From DATKDF01 sp963752045 (GTDB lineage: Bacteria > Acidobacteriota > Vicinamibacteria > Vicinamibacterales > SCN-69-37): DNA of 64,000 bases. Positions 46,597 through 55,249 of this stretch are shown here, one piece after another. Numbering within the stretch: the first letter of the stretch is position 1; every line of letters starts with the position of its first letter. A program made the translations under genes and the position numbers. The stretch lies in contig CAVVWN010000008.1 in assembly GCA_963752045.1 (NCBI GenBank), forward strand, positions 682,001 through 746,000, read 5' to 3'. The notes under the pieces are model-generated. The model did not search any database. It saw only the letters and a program-made list of their open reading frames with translations, and was not told the origin of the DNA.

Positions 46597-46770
46597 CTAG
46601 GCGTCGTCCCGCTTCGCTTCGTCGATGAGCATGACCGGGATGTCGTCCTTGATGGGGTACACCCGACGGCAGGTGTCGCACCGGAGACCGGTGTCGTTGT
46701 TGACGAGGCGCACGGGCGTCTTGCAGTCGGGGCACACGAGAATCTCGAGCAGGGCAGGATCGACGGCCAT
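46597..46770 (-). CDS. Trm112/UPF0434-family zinc-ribbon protein
   Basis: A 57-residue protein of the YcaR/Trm112 family. CPDCKTP and CDTCRR form the probable zinc ribbon and VYPIKDDIPVMLIDEA the conserved C-terminus. Such genes often sit beside lipid A and LPS-core genes; their role is unknown, though Trm112 in eukaryotes activates methyltransferases. It is the first gene of the LPS-core operon, with a CATAAT box 6 bases before the ATG. Confidence 0.9.
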   Translation of the reverse strand: MAVDPALLEILVCPDCKTPVRLVNNDTGLRCDTCRRVYPIKDDIPVMLIDEAKRDDA

Positions 46771-46776
46771 ACCGGG

Positions 46777-46782
46777 ATTATG
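46777..46782 (-). promoter_or_regulatory. -10 box CATAAT for the LPS-core operon
   Basis: Minus-strand CATAAT (five of six to consensus) ends 6 bases before the ATG at 46770, predicting a leaderless mRNA. Confidence 0.4.
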
Positions 46783-46863
46783 GGGCAAGTCCGATGGCGG
46801 CGCCACCCGCCAGTGACCGGCCGCTAGGGGCACCGAGCGCGACTGTGCAAAAATTGAGCATCC

Positions 46864-48480
46864 ATGCTTGTCATTGCCTGGCTTCTTGCCACCGGCGGCT
46901 TGGTGCAGGCCGCGACCCCTGCGACCCCGGCCGCCCTCGCCGACGCCTACTTCCTGTTTCTCGAGGGCCGTGTTCTCGAAGGACAGGGAGACAGCGACGG
47001 CGCCGTGCGTGCCTATCGACGCGCCATCGAGCTCGCACCGTCGTCGGCCGACATTCATGCCGAGCTCGCGGCGCTCTACGCACGGCAGGGACGCGCCAGC
47101 GAATCGATCGGTTCGGCACGGACCGCCCTCTCGCTCGACCCTGACAATCGCGAAGCACATCGGATGCTCGGATTCGTGCTCGCCACCATCGGGGAGCAGC
47201 GCGCCGACGCGGCCATGCGGGACGAGGCGCTCGGGCACTTCGAGAAGGCCCTCGCCGGCGGCGCGCGGGATCCGGCCGCCCAGCTCGCGATGGGACGGCT
47301 GGCGGTTCGCAGCGGGCGATACGACCTTGCGATCAGCCAGCTCACCGCATTCCTCCTCGACCAGGCCGGTTACCCGGAGGCGATGGAGTTGCTCGCTGAG
47401 GCCTACGAAGGCCACGGCGAACCGGCTCTGGCGGCCGAGGTGGTTACCGAACTTCTCCCACAAGCGTCCGAGCAGGCGCGCCTGCGCGCATGGCTTGCCG
47501 AGCTGCATGAATCGGCGGGCGCCTGGCCTGAGGCAGCCTCGGCGTGGGCCGAGCTCGCCGCGACGAGCCCGGGAACGCCGATCTACCCGATGCGGCGGGC
47601 GATGGCGCTCGTCAACGGCGGCGATCTTGTCGGCGGTCGTCAGGCCTTGCTGGATCTGGCCGGGCAGGCGCCCGAGAGCGTACGGGTCTGGTACCTGCTG
47701 TCGCAGGTGGAGCGGCGTGCCGGTAACGCGGCAGGCGCGCGGGAGGCGGCCGAGCGCATCCGCGCGCTCGATCCCGAGAGCGCGTTCGGTCCGCTTGCGC
47801 TCGCCGAGGCCCGCCTGGCCGCCGGCGATGCGGCCGGCGCGGTGGAAGCGCTCGAGGGGCGCGTGGCCGCGGCCCGTGCCGACGACATCGAGACAGGCAT
47901 GTTCGCCCGCCTGAGCAGCGCGCTGGCGACGGCGCTGCAGGAGTCGGGCCGGACGGCCCGTGCCGTCGACGTCCTCGAAGCCGCAACCGCGCGCGTGCCC
48001 GACGACGGCAGCCTGCGGTTCGAGCTCGGCGCGGCCTACGATCGCGACCGCCGCTTCGAGGCGGCCGAGCGGGTGTTCCGCGAGTTGATCGCGGCCGATC
48101 CTCGGCAGGCAGATGCGCTCAACTATCTCGGATACCTTCTGGCCGACCGCGGCGAACGGCTCGACGAGGCCGTGAGCCTGATCACCCGGGCGCTCGAGGT
48201 CGAGCGCGACAACCCCTCGTATCTCGACAGTCTCGGCTGGGCGCACTTCCGCCGCGGGGATTTCGAACAGGCGAAGCCGCCGCTCGAGCGGGCCGCGGCG
48301 GCTCTGCCCAAGACGTCGGTCATTCAGGACCACCTTGGCGACCTCTATTTCCAGATGAAGCGCTACCGCGAGGCCGTTGACGCGTTCGACCGGGCCCTCT
48401 CCGGAGATCGAGTCGGTATCGACGGCGACGCCGTGCAGAAGAAACGGGACCGCGCCCGCGAACTGGCTGGCGGCCGGTGA
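46864..48480 (+). CDS. exported tetratricopeptide-repeat protein
   Basis: A 538-residue protein with a signal peptide (LVIAWLLATGGLVQA, cleavage near residue 16) and at least eight TPR motifs covering nearly its whole length, for example VRAYRRAIELAPSSADIHAE and DALNYLGYLLADRGERLDEA. TPR domains mediate protein contacts, so it is probably a periplasmic or outer-membrane scaffold. The stop overlaps the GTG of the lolB-like gene, linking it to lipoprotein sorting or envelope assembly. No -10 box is clear upstream. Confidence 0.85.
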   Translation: MLVIAWLLATGGLVQAATPATPAALADAYFLFLEGRVLEGQGDSDGAVRAYRRAIELAPSSADIHAELAALYARQGRASESIGSARTALSLDPDNREAHRMLGFVLATIGEQRADAAMRDEALGHFEKALAGGARDPAAQLAMGRLAVRSGRYDLAISQLTAFLLDQAGYPEAMELLAEAYEGHGEPALAAEVVTELLPQASEQARLRAWLAELHESAGAWPEAASAWAELAATSPGTPIYPMRRAMALVNGGDLVGGRQALLDLAGQAPESVRVWYLLSQVERRAGNAAGAREAAERIRALDPESAFGPLALAEARLAAGDAAGAVEALEGRVAAARADDIETGMFARLSSALATALQESGRTARAVDVLEAATARVPDDGSLRFELGAAYDRDRRFEAAERVFRELIAADPRQADALNYLGYLLADRGERLDEAVSLITRALEVERDNPSYLDSLGWAHFRRGDFEQAKPPLERAAAALPKTSVIQDHLGDLYFQMKRYREAVDAFDRALSGDRVGIDGDAVQKKRDRARELAGGR

Positions 48481-49286
48481 CATCAGCTCGGCGTGCGGCC
48501 TGGGTGGCCGTCCTCGCAGTCGGTTTGCTGCCCGGAGCCTGGGGCTGCGCCGCGCGCCGGCTGGCGGTTCCGTCGGGTACGCGGGCGCCGGCGCCGGATG
48601 GCCTTGCACGCTGGGCAGAGTCGCGCCAGGCCTGCCGCGCGGTAACGGTCTATTCGTCCACGATCCGACTGGCTGGCCGGGTGAGCGGTGAGCGAATCCC
48701 GTCGGGCCTCTCCATCTTCAGCGGCCTCGAAGCCGGAGGCCGACTTCGGCTCGAGGGGCGCATGGTCGGGCGGCTGGTCTTCACCCTGGCTGGAACCCGA
48801 GATCGCTCGGTCCTCGTGCTGCACCGGGAGCGCGAGTACATCGTCGACAGGCCCGATCGAATCCTCGAAGCGTTGCTTGGCACCAGGCTGGAGCCGGAGA
48901 CGCTCCTCGCGATCCTCACCGGGTGCGTCACGCTCGAAGAGGACGCCTCGGCGTCACGCCTCGGCGACGTCGTGGAGATCGTGACGCCGGGAGCCCGGCT
49001 CTACCTCGAAGCGTCGGGGACCCGCTGGCTGCCACGGCTGGCGTTCAGGGCCGGAGTGCAGATAGATTTCACGGCATTCGACAGTCTCTGGCCGAGCGAG
49101 ATCCGCGTCTGGACCGAGCCCGGCTCCGAGCCGGCCGCGGCGCTGCGTTTTCGGATCGACACCGTGCAGGTCAACACGTTCACGCTGCCCGAGGAAGCCT
49201 TCGCGGTCGAAGTGCCGGAGGAAGCCACGCTCGTCGATCTCGAGGCCCTCCGGCGGGCCGTTAGTCGGAAAGGGCCGAGCGACTGA
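48477..49286 (+). CDS. probable outer-membrane lipoprotein, LolB/DUF4292-like
   Basis: A 269-residue protein with an N-terminal signal (AAWVAVLAVGLLPGAWGC); Cys24 is a likely lipidation site, though AWGC is not an ideal lipobox. The rest is beta-rich, with SGERIPSGLSIFSGLEAGG and GRLVFTLAG like the half-barrel of LolB, the acceptor of lipoproteins at the outer membrane. It starts with GTG inside the TPR stop and is followed by ispE and prs, the same order as lolB-ispE-prs in gammaproteobacteria. The identification rests on that order as much as on the sequence. Confidence 0.65.
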   Translation: MTSARRAAWVAVLAVGLLPGAWGCAARRLAVPSGTRAPAPDGLARWAESRQACRAVTVYSSTIRLAGRVSGERIPSGLSIFSGLEAGGRLRLEGRMVGRLVFTLAGTRDRSVLVLHREREYIVDRPDRILEALLGTRLEPETLLAILTGCVTLEEDASASRLGDVVEIVTPGARLYLEASGTRWLPRLAFRAGVQIDFTAFDSLWPSEIRVWTEPGSEPAAALRFRIDTVQVNTFTLPEEAFAVEVPEEATLVDLEALRRAVSRKGPSD

Positions 49287-49287
49287 C

Positions 49288-50178
49288 ATGTCACGCCGCG
49301 TCATTCTTCGTCCGCCGGCCAAGATCAATCTGAGTCTTCGCGTCGGAGCGGTCGGGAGCGACGGACTGCACGAGGTCCATACGCTCATGCAGTCCATCTC
49401 GATCTGTGATGCGCTGACCGCGACGCCGCGCAAGGGGCCTTTTGTGCTTGCCGTGAAGACGCCAGGCGTGCCCGCCGATCGCACGAATCTGGTCTGGCGG
49501 GCGGCCGAGGGCCTGTGGCGTCTCGTGGGGCGGCCGGGCGAACCCCGCGATGCTCACGTCGGATTGGAGAAAGTCATCCCAACCCAGGCGGGCCTTGGTG
49601 GCGGCAGTGCCGATGCGGCCGCCGCGCTCGTCGCGCTCAACATAGTCTGGGATCTCCGCCGGACCCTGCGCGACCTGCGCACCGTGGCCGCCGGACTTGG
49701 CGCCGACGTGCCCTTCTTCCTCCAGGGCGGCACGGCCATCGGGGTCGGGCGAGGCGATGAAATCTATCCGGTCGACGACATCGCACGGTTCGGCGTTCTC
49801 GTCGTCAAGCCGTCGTTCGGCGTGTCGACGGCGGCCGCGTACCGCTGGCTCGACGAGGACCGTGCGAGGGCGGCGGAGCCCATCGAGTCGCCCGACCGGG
49901 AGGTGGACGTCGGCTGGGCCTCCGGCCCGATTCGAGTGGTGAACGACCTCGAGGCCCCCGTGGCCCGCCGGCACCCGGTCGTTGACGAGCTTGTGGCGGC
50001 CTGCCGGCGGGAGGGGGCCCTCGTCGCGGGCATGACCGGCAGCGGATCGGCGGTATTCGGCCTCTTCCGGGAGTCGACCCTGCGCGTGGCTGCCGGCCGT
50101 TTGAGGCGTCCCGACTGGCTGGTCCTCTCCGGCCGGACGCTCTCGAGGCGCGAGGCCTCGCGCCGGATGGGGCTGTGA
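49288..50178 (+). CDS. ispE: 4-diphosphocytidyl-2-C-methyl-D-erythritol kinase
   Basis: IspE phosphorylates CDP-methylerythritol in the non-mevalonate isoprenoid pathway. The 296-residue GHMP kinase has PPAKINLSLRVG at the start (Lys12), the ATP loop PTQAGLGGGSADAAAAL at 98-114 and LGADVPFFLQGG. It begins right after the lolB-like gene. ispD and ispF of the same pathway are fused at 60196-61356. Confidence 0.94.
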   Translation: MSRRVILRPPAKINLSLRVGAVGSDGLHEVHTLMQSISICDALTATPRKGPFVLAVKTPGVPADRTNLVWRAAEGLWRLVGRPGEPRDAHVGLEKVIPTQAGLGGGSADAAAALVALNIVWDLRRTLRDLRTVAAGLGADVPFFLQGGTAIGVGRGDEIYPVDDIARFGVLVVKPSFGVSTAAAYRWLDEDRARAAEPIESPDREVDVGWASGPIRVVNDLEAPVARRHPVVDELVAACRREGALVAGMTGSGSAVFGLFRESTLRVAAGRLRRPDWLVLSGRTLSRREASRRMGL

Positions 50179-50241
50179 TAAACTCCCGGGTTTGCGGACG
50201 CGCCCGGATGGTAAAGAGTAGGCAGGCGTCTCACGACGCGA

Positions 50242-50316
50242 TGGGGCGTGGCCAAGCGGTAAGGCGCGGGACTTTGGATCCCGTATTCGAAGGTTCGAAT
50301 CCTTCCGCCCCAACCA
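50242..50316 (+). tRNA. tRNA-Gln (anticodon TTG)
   Basis: Acceptor TGGGGCG (50242-50248) pairs with CGCCCCA (50306-50312), discriminator A, CCA encoded at 50314-50316. The anticodon loop CTTTGGA gives TTG (codon CAA). The T arm has GGTTCGAATCC. It lies between ispE and prs; the 63-base gap before it holds no convincing promoter. Confidence 0.95.
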
Positions 50317-50364
50317 ATTTTGTGGAGGGCCCGCCTCTGGCGGCCATCGGCGAAGACTGAGGAC

Positions 50365-51306
50365 ATGCACGGCCAGCTGAAGTTGTTCACGGGGAGCGCC
50401 CATCCGGCGCTCGCGCGCGAGATTGCCGAGCACCTGAACCTGTCGCTCGGCGCGGCGCGGCTCCACCGTTTTCCGGATAGCGAGGTCTCGTTCCAGATCG
50501 ACGAGAACATCCGGGGCACGGACGTGTTCATCATCCAGCCGACGTCGACGCCGGTCGACGCGCACCTGGTGGAGCTCTGCGTGATGATCGACGCCTTTCG
50601 GCGGTCGTCGGCGTCGCGCATCACGGCCGTCATTCCGTACTACGGCTACGCCAGGCAGGATCGGAAGGACAAGCCGCGCGTGCCGATTTCGGCGAAGCTC
50701 GTGGCCAACCTGCTCGGCGCGGCCGGCACGAACCGCGTGCTCACGATGGATCTGCACAAGGCCCAGATCCAGGCGTTCTTCGACATCCCGGTGGACCACC
50801 TGTTTGCGGCGCCCGTGATCATCGACTATCTGGCCCGGCAGAACTTCGGGCCGGTGACGATCGTCTCGCCGGATGCCGGCGGCGCCGAACGCGCGCGGGC
50901 GTATGCGAAGCGTCTCGACGCGGACCTGGCGATCATCGACAAGCGGCGATCGGAGGACGGGACGGCCGAAGTGATGAACGTGATCGGCGACGTCGACGGG
51001 CGCGTGTGCGTGATTGCCGACGACATCATCGACACGGCGGGCACGATTCAGAAGGCCGCCCAGGCGCTCAAGGACAACGGCGCGAGCCGGGTGCTGGCCA
51101 GCGCCGTGCACGGCGTGTTGTCGGGTCCGGCCATGCAGCGCATCGAGAGCGCGCCGATCGACAAGTTGATCGTGACGAACACGATCCCCCTCGACGGCGA
51201 CCGTGTCGCGTCGGACAAGATCGTGGTCCTGTCGGTGGCGAGGCTGCTCGCGCAGGCCATCCGCAGCATCCACGAAGAAACCTCGGTCTCGAAGCTGTTC
51301 GTGTAG
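50365..51306 (+). CDS. prs: ribose-phosphate pyrophosphokinase
   Basis: PRPP synthase, which makes the precursor of purines, pyrimidines, histidine and tryptophan. The 313-residue protein has FPDSEVSFQIDENIRG, YYGYARQDRKDKPRVPIS, TMDLHKAQIQAFFDIP (divalent cation site) and the PRPP loop VCVIADDIIDTAGTI. The ATG at 50365 is preceded by GAGGA. It follows tRNA-Gln and is followed by rplY. Confidence 0.96.
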   Translation: MHGQLKLFTGSAHPALAREIAEHLNLSLGAARLHRFPDSEVSFQIDENIRGTDVFIIQPTSTPVDAHLVELCVMIDAFRRSSASRITAVIPYYGYARQDRKDKPRVPISAKLVANLLGAAGTNRVLTMDLHKAQIQAFFDIPVDHLFAAPVIIDYLARQNFGPVTIVSPDAGGAERARAYAKRLDADLAIIDKRRSEDGTAEVMNVIGDVDGRVCVIADDIIDTAGTIQKAAQALKDNGASRVLASAVHGVLSGPAMQRIESAPIDKLIVTNTIPLDGDRVASDKIVVLSVARLLAQAIRSIHEETSVSKLFV

Positions 51307-51322
51307 AGAAGGACAAAGGACG

Positions 51323-51988
51323 ATGGATACCACGTTGGTAGCGGAACGTCGTGACGAGTTTGGCCGGAACGAGTCCGGACGTCTGCGGCGCCAGGGACGC
51401 ATTCCGGCCGTGCTCTACGGCGGTGCGGACGGCGGGGCCCAGTCGATTGCGGTGGACCCGAAGGAGCTCTCGCGGCTCCTGCACTCGGAGTCCGGCGTCA
51501 ACACGCTGATCTCTCTCAGGCTCGAGGGCGCCGATGACGCGAAGGTGCTCGTCAAGGAGTACCAGCTCCATCCGGTGAGCCACAAGCTGCTCCACGCCGA
51601 CTTCTACCGGGTCTCGATGGACCGGGCCCTTCGCGTGACCGTGCCGGTGCACCTCACCGGGGAAGCCAAGGGCGTCAAGGTGCAGGGCGGCCACGTGGAC
51701 TTCGTGCACCGCGACTTGGTGATCGAGTGCCTGCCGGGCGAGATTCCCGAGCACATCACGGTGGACGTCACCGAGTTGATGATCAACGAGGGCGTGCGCG
51801 TGCGCGATCTCGACGCAGGCGGCAAGTGGAAGGCCGTGAGCGAGCCCGAGATGCTCATCGTGCACGTCGTCGCGCCGCGGCTCGAAGCCGAGCCGGCTGC
51901 CGCCGACGCGGCGGCGGCGCCGGCTGCGCCGGCCGAACCGGAGGTCATCAAGAAGGGCAAGGCTGACGAGGCAGAGGGCAAAGAGTAG
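51323..51988 (+). CDS. rplY: 50S ribosomal protein L25, general stress (Ctc) type
   Basis: A 221-residue L25/TL5/Ctc protein binding 5S rRNA. The N-terminal domain ERRDEFGRNESGRLRRQGRIPAVLYGG and the C-terminal beta domain (VHLTGEAKGVKVQGG) are present, with an Ala/Pro/Glu-rich tail. The long form with the extra domain is the Ctc type. AAAGGA precedes the ATG at 51323. The prs-ctc-pth order is common in many bacteria. Confidence 0.95.
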   Translation: MDTTLVAERRDEFGRNESGRLRRQGRIPAVLYGGADGGAQSIAVDPKELSRLLHSESGVNTLISLRLEGADDAKVLVKEYQLHPVSHKLLHADFYRVSMDRALRVTVPVHLTGEAKGVKVQGGHVDFVHRDLVIECLPGEIPEHITVDVTELMINEGVRVRDLDAGGKWKAVSEPEMLIVHVVAPRLEAEPAAADAAAAPAAPAEPEVIKKGKADEAEGKE

Positions 51989-51996
51989 CCCGGGCC

Positions 51997-52560
51997 GTGA
52001 AGCTCGTCGCTGGCCTCGGCAATCCGGGCGACCGCTATCGGGGGACCCGGCACAACGTCGGGTTCGAAGTGGTCGACCTCCTCGCCCGTCGCCACGGCCT
52101 GACCTTCGAGAGCGGGCCGGCCGTGGCGCTGCAGGCCAGGTGGCGGAGGGGCGCCGAGGCGATCTGGGTCGTGAAGCCGTTGACGTTCATGAATGTGAGC
52201 GGCGAAGCGGTGGCCTCGCTCGGGCGATACTATCGGGTCGGCGTGAGCGACCTGTTGATCGTGTGTGATGACGTGAACCTTCCGCTCGGGCGGCTTCGCG
52301 CCAGGCCGAGCGGTTCCGATGGCGGCCACAACGGGCTGAAGTCCGTGGCCATGCACATCGGGACGACAGAGTATCCGCGGCTGCGCGTGGGCGTGGGCCG
52401 CGGCGACGACCGGCGAGACCTGGCCGACCACGTGCTGGCCCGGTTCGAGCCGGATGAACGGCCCGGGATTGAAACCGCGATTGCCCGGGCGGCCGACGCC
52501 GTCGAGACGTGGATCGACGACGGGCTGGAGCGCGTGATGAACGCGTTCAATCGCGACTGA
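51997..52560 (+). CDS. pth: peptidyl-tRNA hydrolase
   Basis: Pth recycles tRNA from peptidyl-tRNAs that dropped off ribosomes. The 187-residue protein has KLVAGLGNPGDRYRGTRHNVG, with catalytic His19, then KPLTFMNVSGEAV, and DDVNLPLGRLR and GGHNGLKS. It begins with GTG 8 bases after rplY. Confidence 0.96.
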   Translation: MKLVAGLGNPGDRYRGTRHNVGFEVVDLLARRHGLTFESGPAVALQARWRRGAEAIWVVKPLTFMNVSGEAVASLGRYYRVGVSDLLIVCDDVNLPLGRLRARPSGSDGGHNGLKSVAMHIGTTEYPRLRVGVGRGDDRRDLADHVLARFEPDERPGIETAIARAADAVETWIDDGLERVMNAFNRD

Positions 52561-52614
52561 CCGACTCCTTGCTGTCGTCCGTGTGACGATGGCCTGACGT
52601 CCAGAGGGAGACCT

Positions 52615-53088
52615 ATGAGCACTGTCCGACAGTACGAACTGATCTACATCGCGCCTCCGGAATCGACCGAGGAAACGCTGGCCGAGGTGCACCAACTCGT
52701 TGCCGAGACGGTCGAGCGGTTCGCGGGCGCGATCGAGCGCACCGAGAACTGGGGGCGGCGCCGGCTGGCCTACGACATCAATCGCCATCGCGAGGGCGTC
52801 TACGTGCTCGAAGTCATCAACGGGCCGGCCGAGCTCATCGCCGAGCTCGAGCGCCGGTTGCGCGTGAACGAGCATGTCATCCGGCATCTGGTCGTCCGGG
52901 TCGACGAGGAACTGGCGTCGGCCGAGCGCGCCCAGACGCGGCGCAAGCAGGCAACCGCGGCGCGTCGGACGCGGCGGGGGCTGCCGCCCGAGCCGTCCGA
53001 AGAAGAACGCCGACGCGCCGACGATCGCGCCGACGACAGGGATGATGATCAGGACGACAGATCGGACCGGCGGTCCGCACGGGGGTAA
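52615..53088 (+). CDS. rpsF: 30S ribosomal protein S6, with charged C-terminal tail
   Basis: A 157-residue S6. Residues 1-100 are the normal fold (YELIYIAPPESTEETLAE, then ENWGRRRLAYDINRHREG). Residues about 105-157 are an arginine/aspartate-rich tail not found in the short E. coli form. GAGGGAG precedes the ATG. It precedes rpsR directly; ssb, often between them, is absent. Confidence 0.94.
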   Translation: MSTVRQYELIYIAPPESTEETLAEVHQLVAETVERFAGAIERTENWGRRRLAYDINRHREGVYVLEVINGPAELIAELERRLRVNEHVIRHLVVRVDEELASAERAQTRRKQATAARRTRRGLPPEPSEEERRRADDRADDRDDDQDDRSDRRSARG

Positions 53089-53375
53089 TGAACATGAACG
53101 ACGAGAGAGACAGCAGAGGCGGCAAGTCCGGTGGCAAGAGTGAGCGCGGCGGCCGGCGGACGTTCTTCCGGCGGCGCCGAGTCTGCAAGTTCTGCGTCGA
53201 GAAGATCGACTACATCAGCTACAAGGACGTGAAGCTGCTGGCGCCGTTCATTCCGGAGCGCGGAAAGATCCAGCCGCGACGCATCTCGGGCGTCTGCGCC
53301 AAGCACCAGCGCGCGCTGCAGACCGCCATCAAGCGGGCGCGGCAGATCGCGCTCGTGCCGTACGTCACCGACTAG
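53088..53375 (+). CDS. rpsR: 30S ribosomal protein S18
   Basis: A 95-residue S18 with a lysine/glycine/arginine-rich extension of about 25 residues before the core RRRVCKFCVEKIDYISYKD. The CKFC pair is the usual cysteine motif of S18 proteins in many phyla. The ATG at 53088 overlaps the rpsF stop; an ATG at 53094 is also possible. Confidence 0.95.
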   Translation: MNMNDERDSRGGKSGGKSERGGRRTFFRRRRVCKFCVEKIDYISYKDVKLLAPFIPERGKIQPRRISGVCAKHQRALQTAIKRARQIALVPYVTD

Positions 53376-53402
53376 CGTCACCTGACGCCTGGAGACGAAC
53401 CG

Positions 53403-53870
53403 ATGTCCATGGAAGTGATTCTGAGAGAGCACGTCGAGCACCTCGGCCGGCGCGGCGAGACCGTGAAGGTGGCGAGCGGGTACGCGCGCAACTACCTGCT
53501 GCCGCGCAAGCTGGCCCTGCTCGTCACCGAAGAGAACCGCCGGCAGATCGAGCGCGAGCGTGAGAAGGCCGAGGCCCGGGAGGCCGAGGAGCTCATGGAG
53601 GCCCAGGCGCTCCAGACGCGGCTCGAGGCCGTCGAGCTGGCCATCGCGCGGAGGGTGGGCGAGAACGAGACCCTCTACGGCTCGGTGACCTCGTCGGACG
53701 TCGCCGAGGCGCTGGCCACCCGGCAGCTCGTCATCGACCGGCGGAAGGTGCAGCTGTCCGAGCCCATCAAGACGCTGGGCGAGCACGCGGTGCCCGTGAA
53801 GCTGCATCGCGACGTGGTGGCGACCGTCAAGGTGAAGGTGGTCCCCGAAGAGGCCGCCAGCGCCGACTAG
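53403..53870 (+). CDS. rplI: 50S ribosomal protein L9
   Basis: A 155-residue L9 of normal length. MEVILREHVEHLGRRGETVKV and ASGYARNYLLPRKLALLV form the N-terminal rRNA-binding domain, the middle is the long helix, and KVKVVPEEA ends the C-terminal domain. GGAGA lies before the ATG. Confidence 0.96.
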   Translation: MSMEVILREHVEHLGRRGETVKVASGYARNYLLPRKLALLVTEENRRQIEREREKAEAREAEELMEAQALQTRLEAVELAIARRVGENETLYGSVTSSDVAEALATRQLVIDRRKVQLSEPIKTLGEHAVPVKLHRDVVATVKVKVVPEEAASAD

Positions 53871-53887
53871 CGTCCCCGGGGGATTCC

Positions 53888-55249
53888 ATGGCTGACCGCG
53901 CCCTGCCGCACAATCTCGAAGCCGAGAAGTGCGTGCTGGGCGCGATCCTCATCAACAACGAGGCCTTCAACCAGGCGGCCGAGGTCATCGACTCGCACGA
54001 CTTCTTCCGGGACGCCCACCGGCGCATCTTCGAGAAGATGGTCGGGCTGAGCGACCGGAACGAGCCCGTCGATCTGGTCACGCTCAAGGACGAGCTGGCC
54101 CGATCGAGCGAGCTCGACGAAGTGGGCGGCCCCGCCTACATCGCCGGCCTCACCGACGGCGTCCCGCGCTCGGCCAACGTCGAGTACTACGCGCGCATCG
54201 TCAAGGAGAAGTCCACGCTCCGCCGGCTGATTCAGTCGGCGACCGACGTGCTGGCCAGGGCCTACGACGCCGAAGAGGGCGCCGACGACCTGCTCGATCA
54301 CGCCGAGAAGTCCATTTTCGAGATCGCCGACCAGAGCAAGCGCGAAGGATTCGTGCCCCTCAGCGCGCTCGTGGGACACGGCTACGAGACCCTCGAGAAG
54401 CTGCAGCAGCACCGCGGGCTCGTGACCGGCGTGCCAAGCGGCTTTGTCGATCTCGACGAGATGACCTCCGGCTTCCAGAAGTCGGACCTCGTCATCGTGG
54501 CGGCCCGGCCGTCGATGGGCAAGACCAGCCTCGTCCTCAACATGGCGATGCACTGCGGGCTCGAGGCCGGCAAGACCGTCGGCATCTTCAGCCTCGAGAT
54601 GTCGAAAGAGCAGCTCTTCATGCGCATGCTGACGTCGGAGGCCCGCGTGGACGCGCACCGTTTCCGCGGCGGGTTTCTGGGCGAGCAGGACTACGCGCGG
54701 CTGGTCCCTGCGTTCGGCCGCCTGCACGAGGCCAGGGTCTTCATCGACGATTCGCCCGGCATCGGCATTCTCGAAATGCGGGCCAAGGCGCGCCGCCTGA
54801 AGCTCGAGCACGGCCTCGACATGCTCGTCGTCGACTACCTCCAGCTCATGCAGGGGCGCGGGCGCTTCGACAACCGACAGCAGGAGCTGGCCTCCATCTC
54901 GCGCGCGATGAAGGTGCTGGCCAAGGAGCTCGACGTGCCCATCCTGGCGCTCAGCCAGCTGAGCCGGGCACCCGAAGCCCGCGGCGATCATCGTCCGCAG
55001 CTGTCCGACCTGCGCGAGTCTGGCGCCCTCGAGCAGGATGCCGACGTCGTCATCTTCATTTTCCGGGAAGAGATGTACGCGACCGACGGCGAGCGCAATC
55101 CCGGGACGGAAGGCACGGCCGAGCTCATCATCGGCAAGCAGCGGAACGGCCCGACCGGCGTCGTGCGGATCGCGTTCCTCAAGCAGTACACCCGATTCGA
55201 GAACCTCGCCCAGGGCCGGGGCTACGAGCCGGAGGCATCCGACTCGTGA
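53888..55249 (+). CDS. dnaB: replicative DNA helicase
   Basis: DnaB unwinds DNA at the replication fork as a hexamer. The 453-residue protein has the N-terminal domain LPHNLEAEKCVLGAILINNE, Walker A AARPSMGKTSLV near 205-216, and the later motifs VVDYLQLMQG and QLSRAPEARGDHRPQLSDLR. No intein is present. It overlaps alr (GTGA). Confidence 0.97.
   Translation: MADRALPHNLEAEKCVLGAILINNEAFNQAAEVIDSHDFFRDAHRRIFEKMVGLSDRNEPVDLVTLKDELARSSELDEVGGPAYIAGLTDGVPRSANVEYYARIVKEKSTLRRLIQSATDVLARAYDAEEGADDLLDHAEKSIFEIADQSKREGFVPLSALVGHGYETLEKLQQHRGLVTGVPSGFVDLDEMTSGFQKSDLVIVAARPSMGKTSLVLNMAMHCGLEAGKTVGIFSLEMSKEQLFMRMLTSEARVDAHRFRGGFLGEQDYARLVPAFGRLHEARVFIDDSPGIGILEMRAKARRLKLEHGLDMLVVDYLQLMQGRGRFDNRQQELASISRAMKVLAKELDVPILALSQLSRAPEARGDHRPQLSDLRESGALEQDADVVIFIFREEMYATDGERNPGTEGTAELIIGKQRNGPTGVVRIAFLKQYTRFENLAQGRGYEPEASDS

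Noticed and set aside
46597..48609. 670-residue minus-strand open frame over the TPR gene
   Set aside because: Only its last 57 residues are real (the Trm112-like protein); the rest is antisense to an exported TPR gene and has no recognisable domains.
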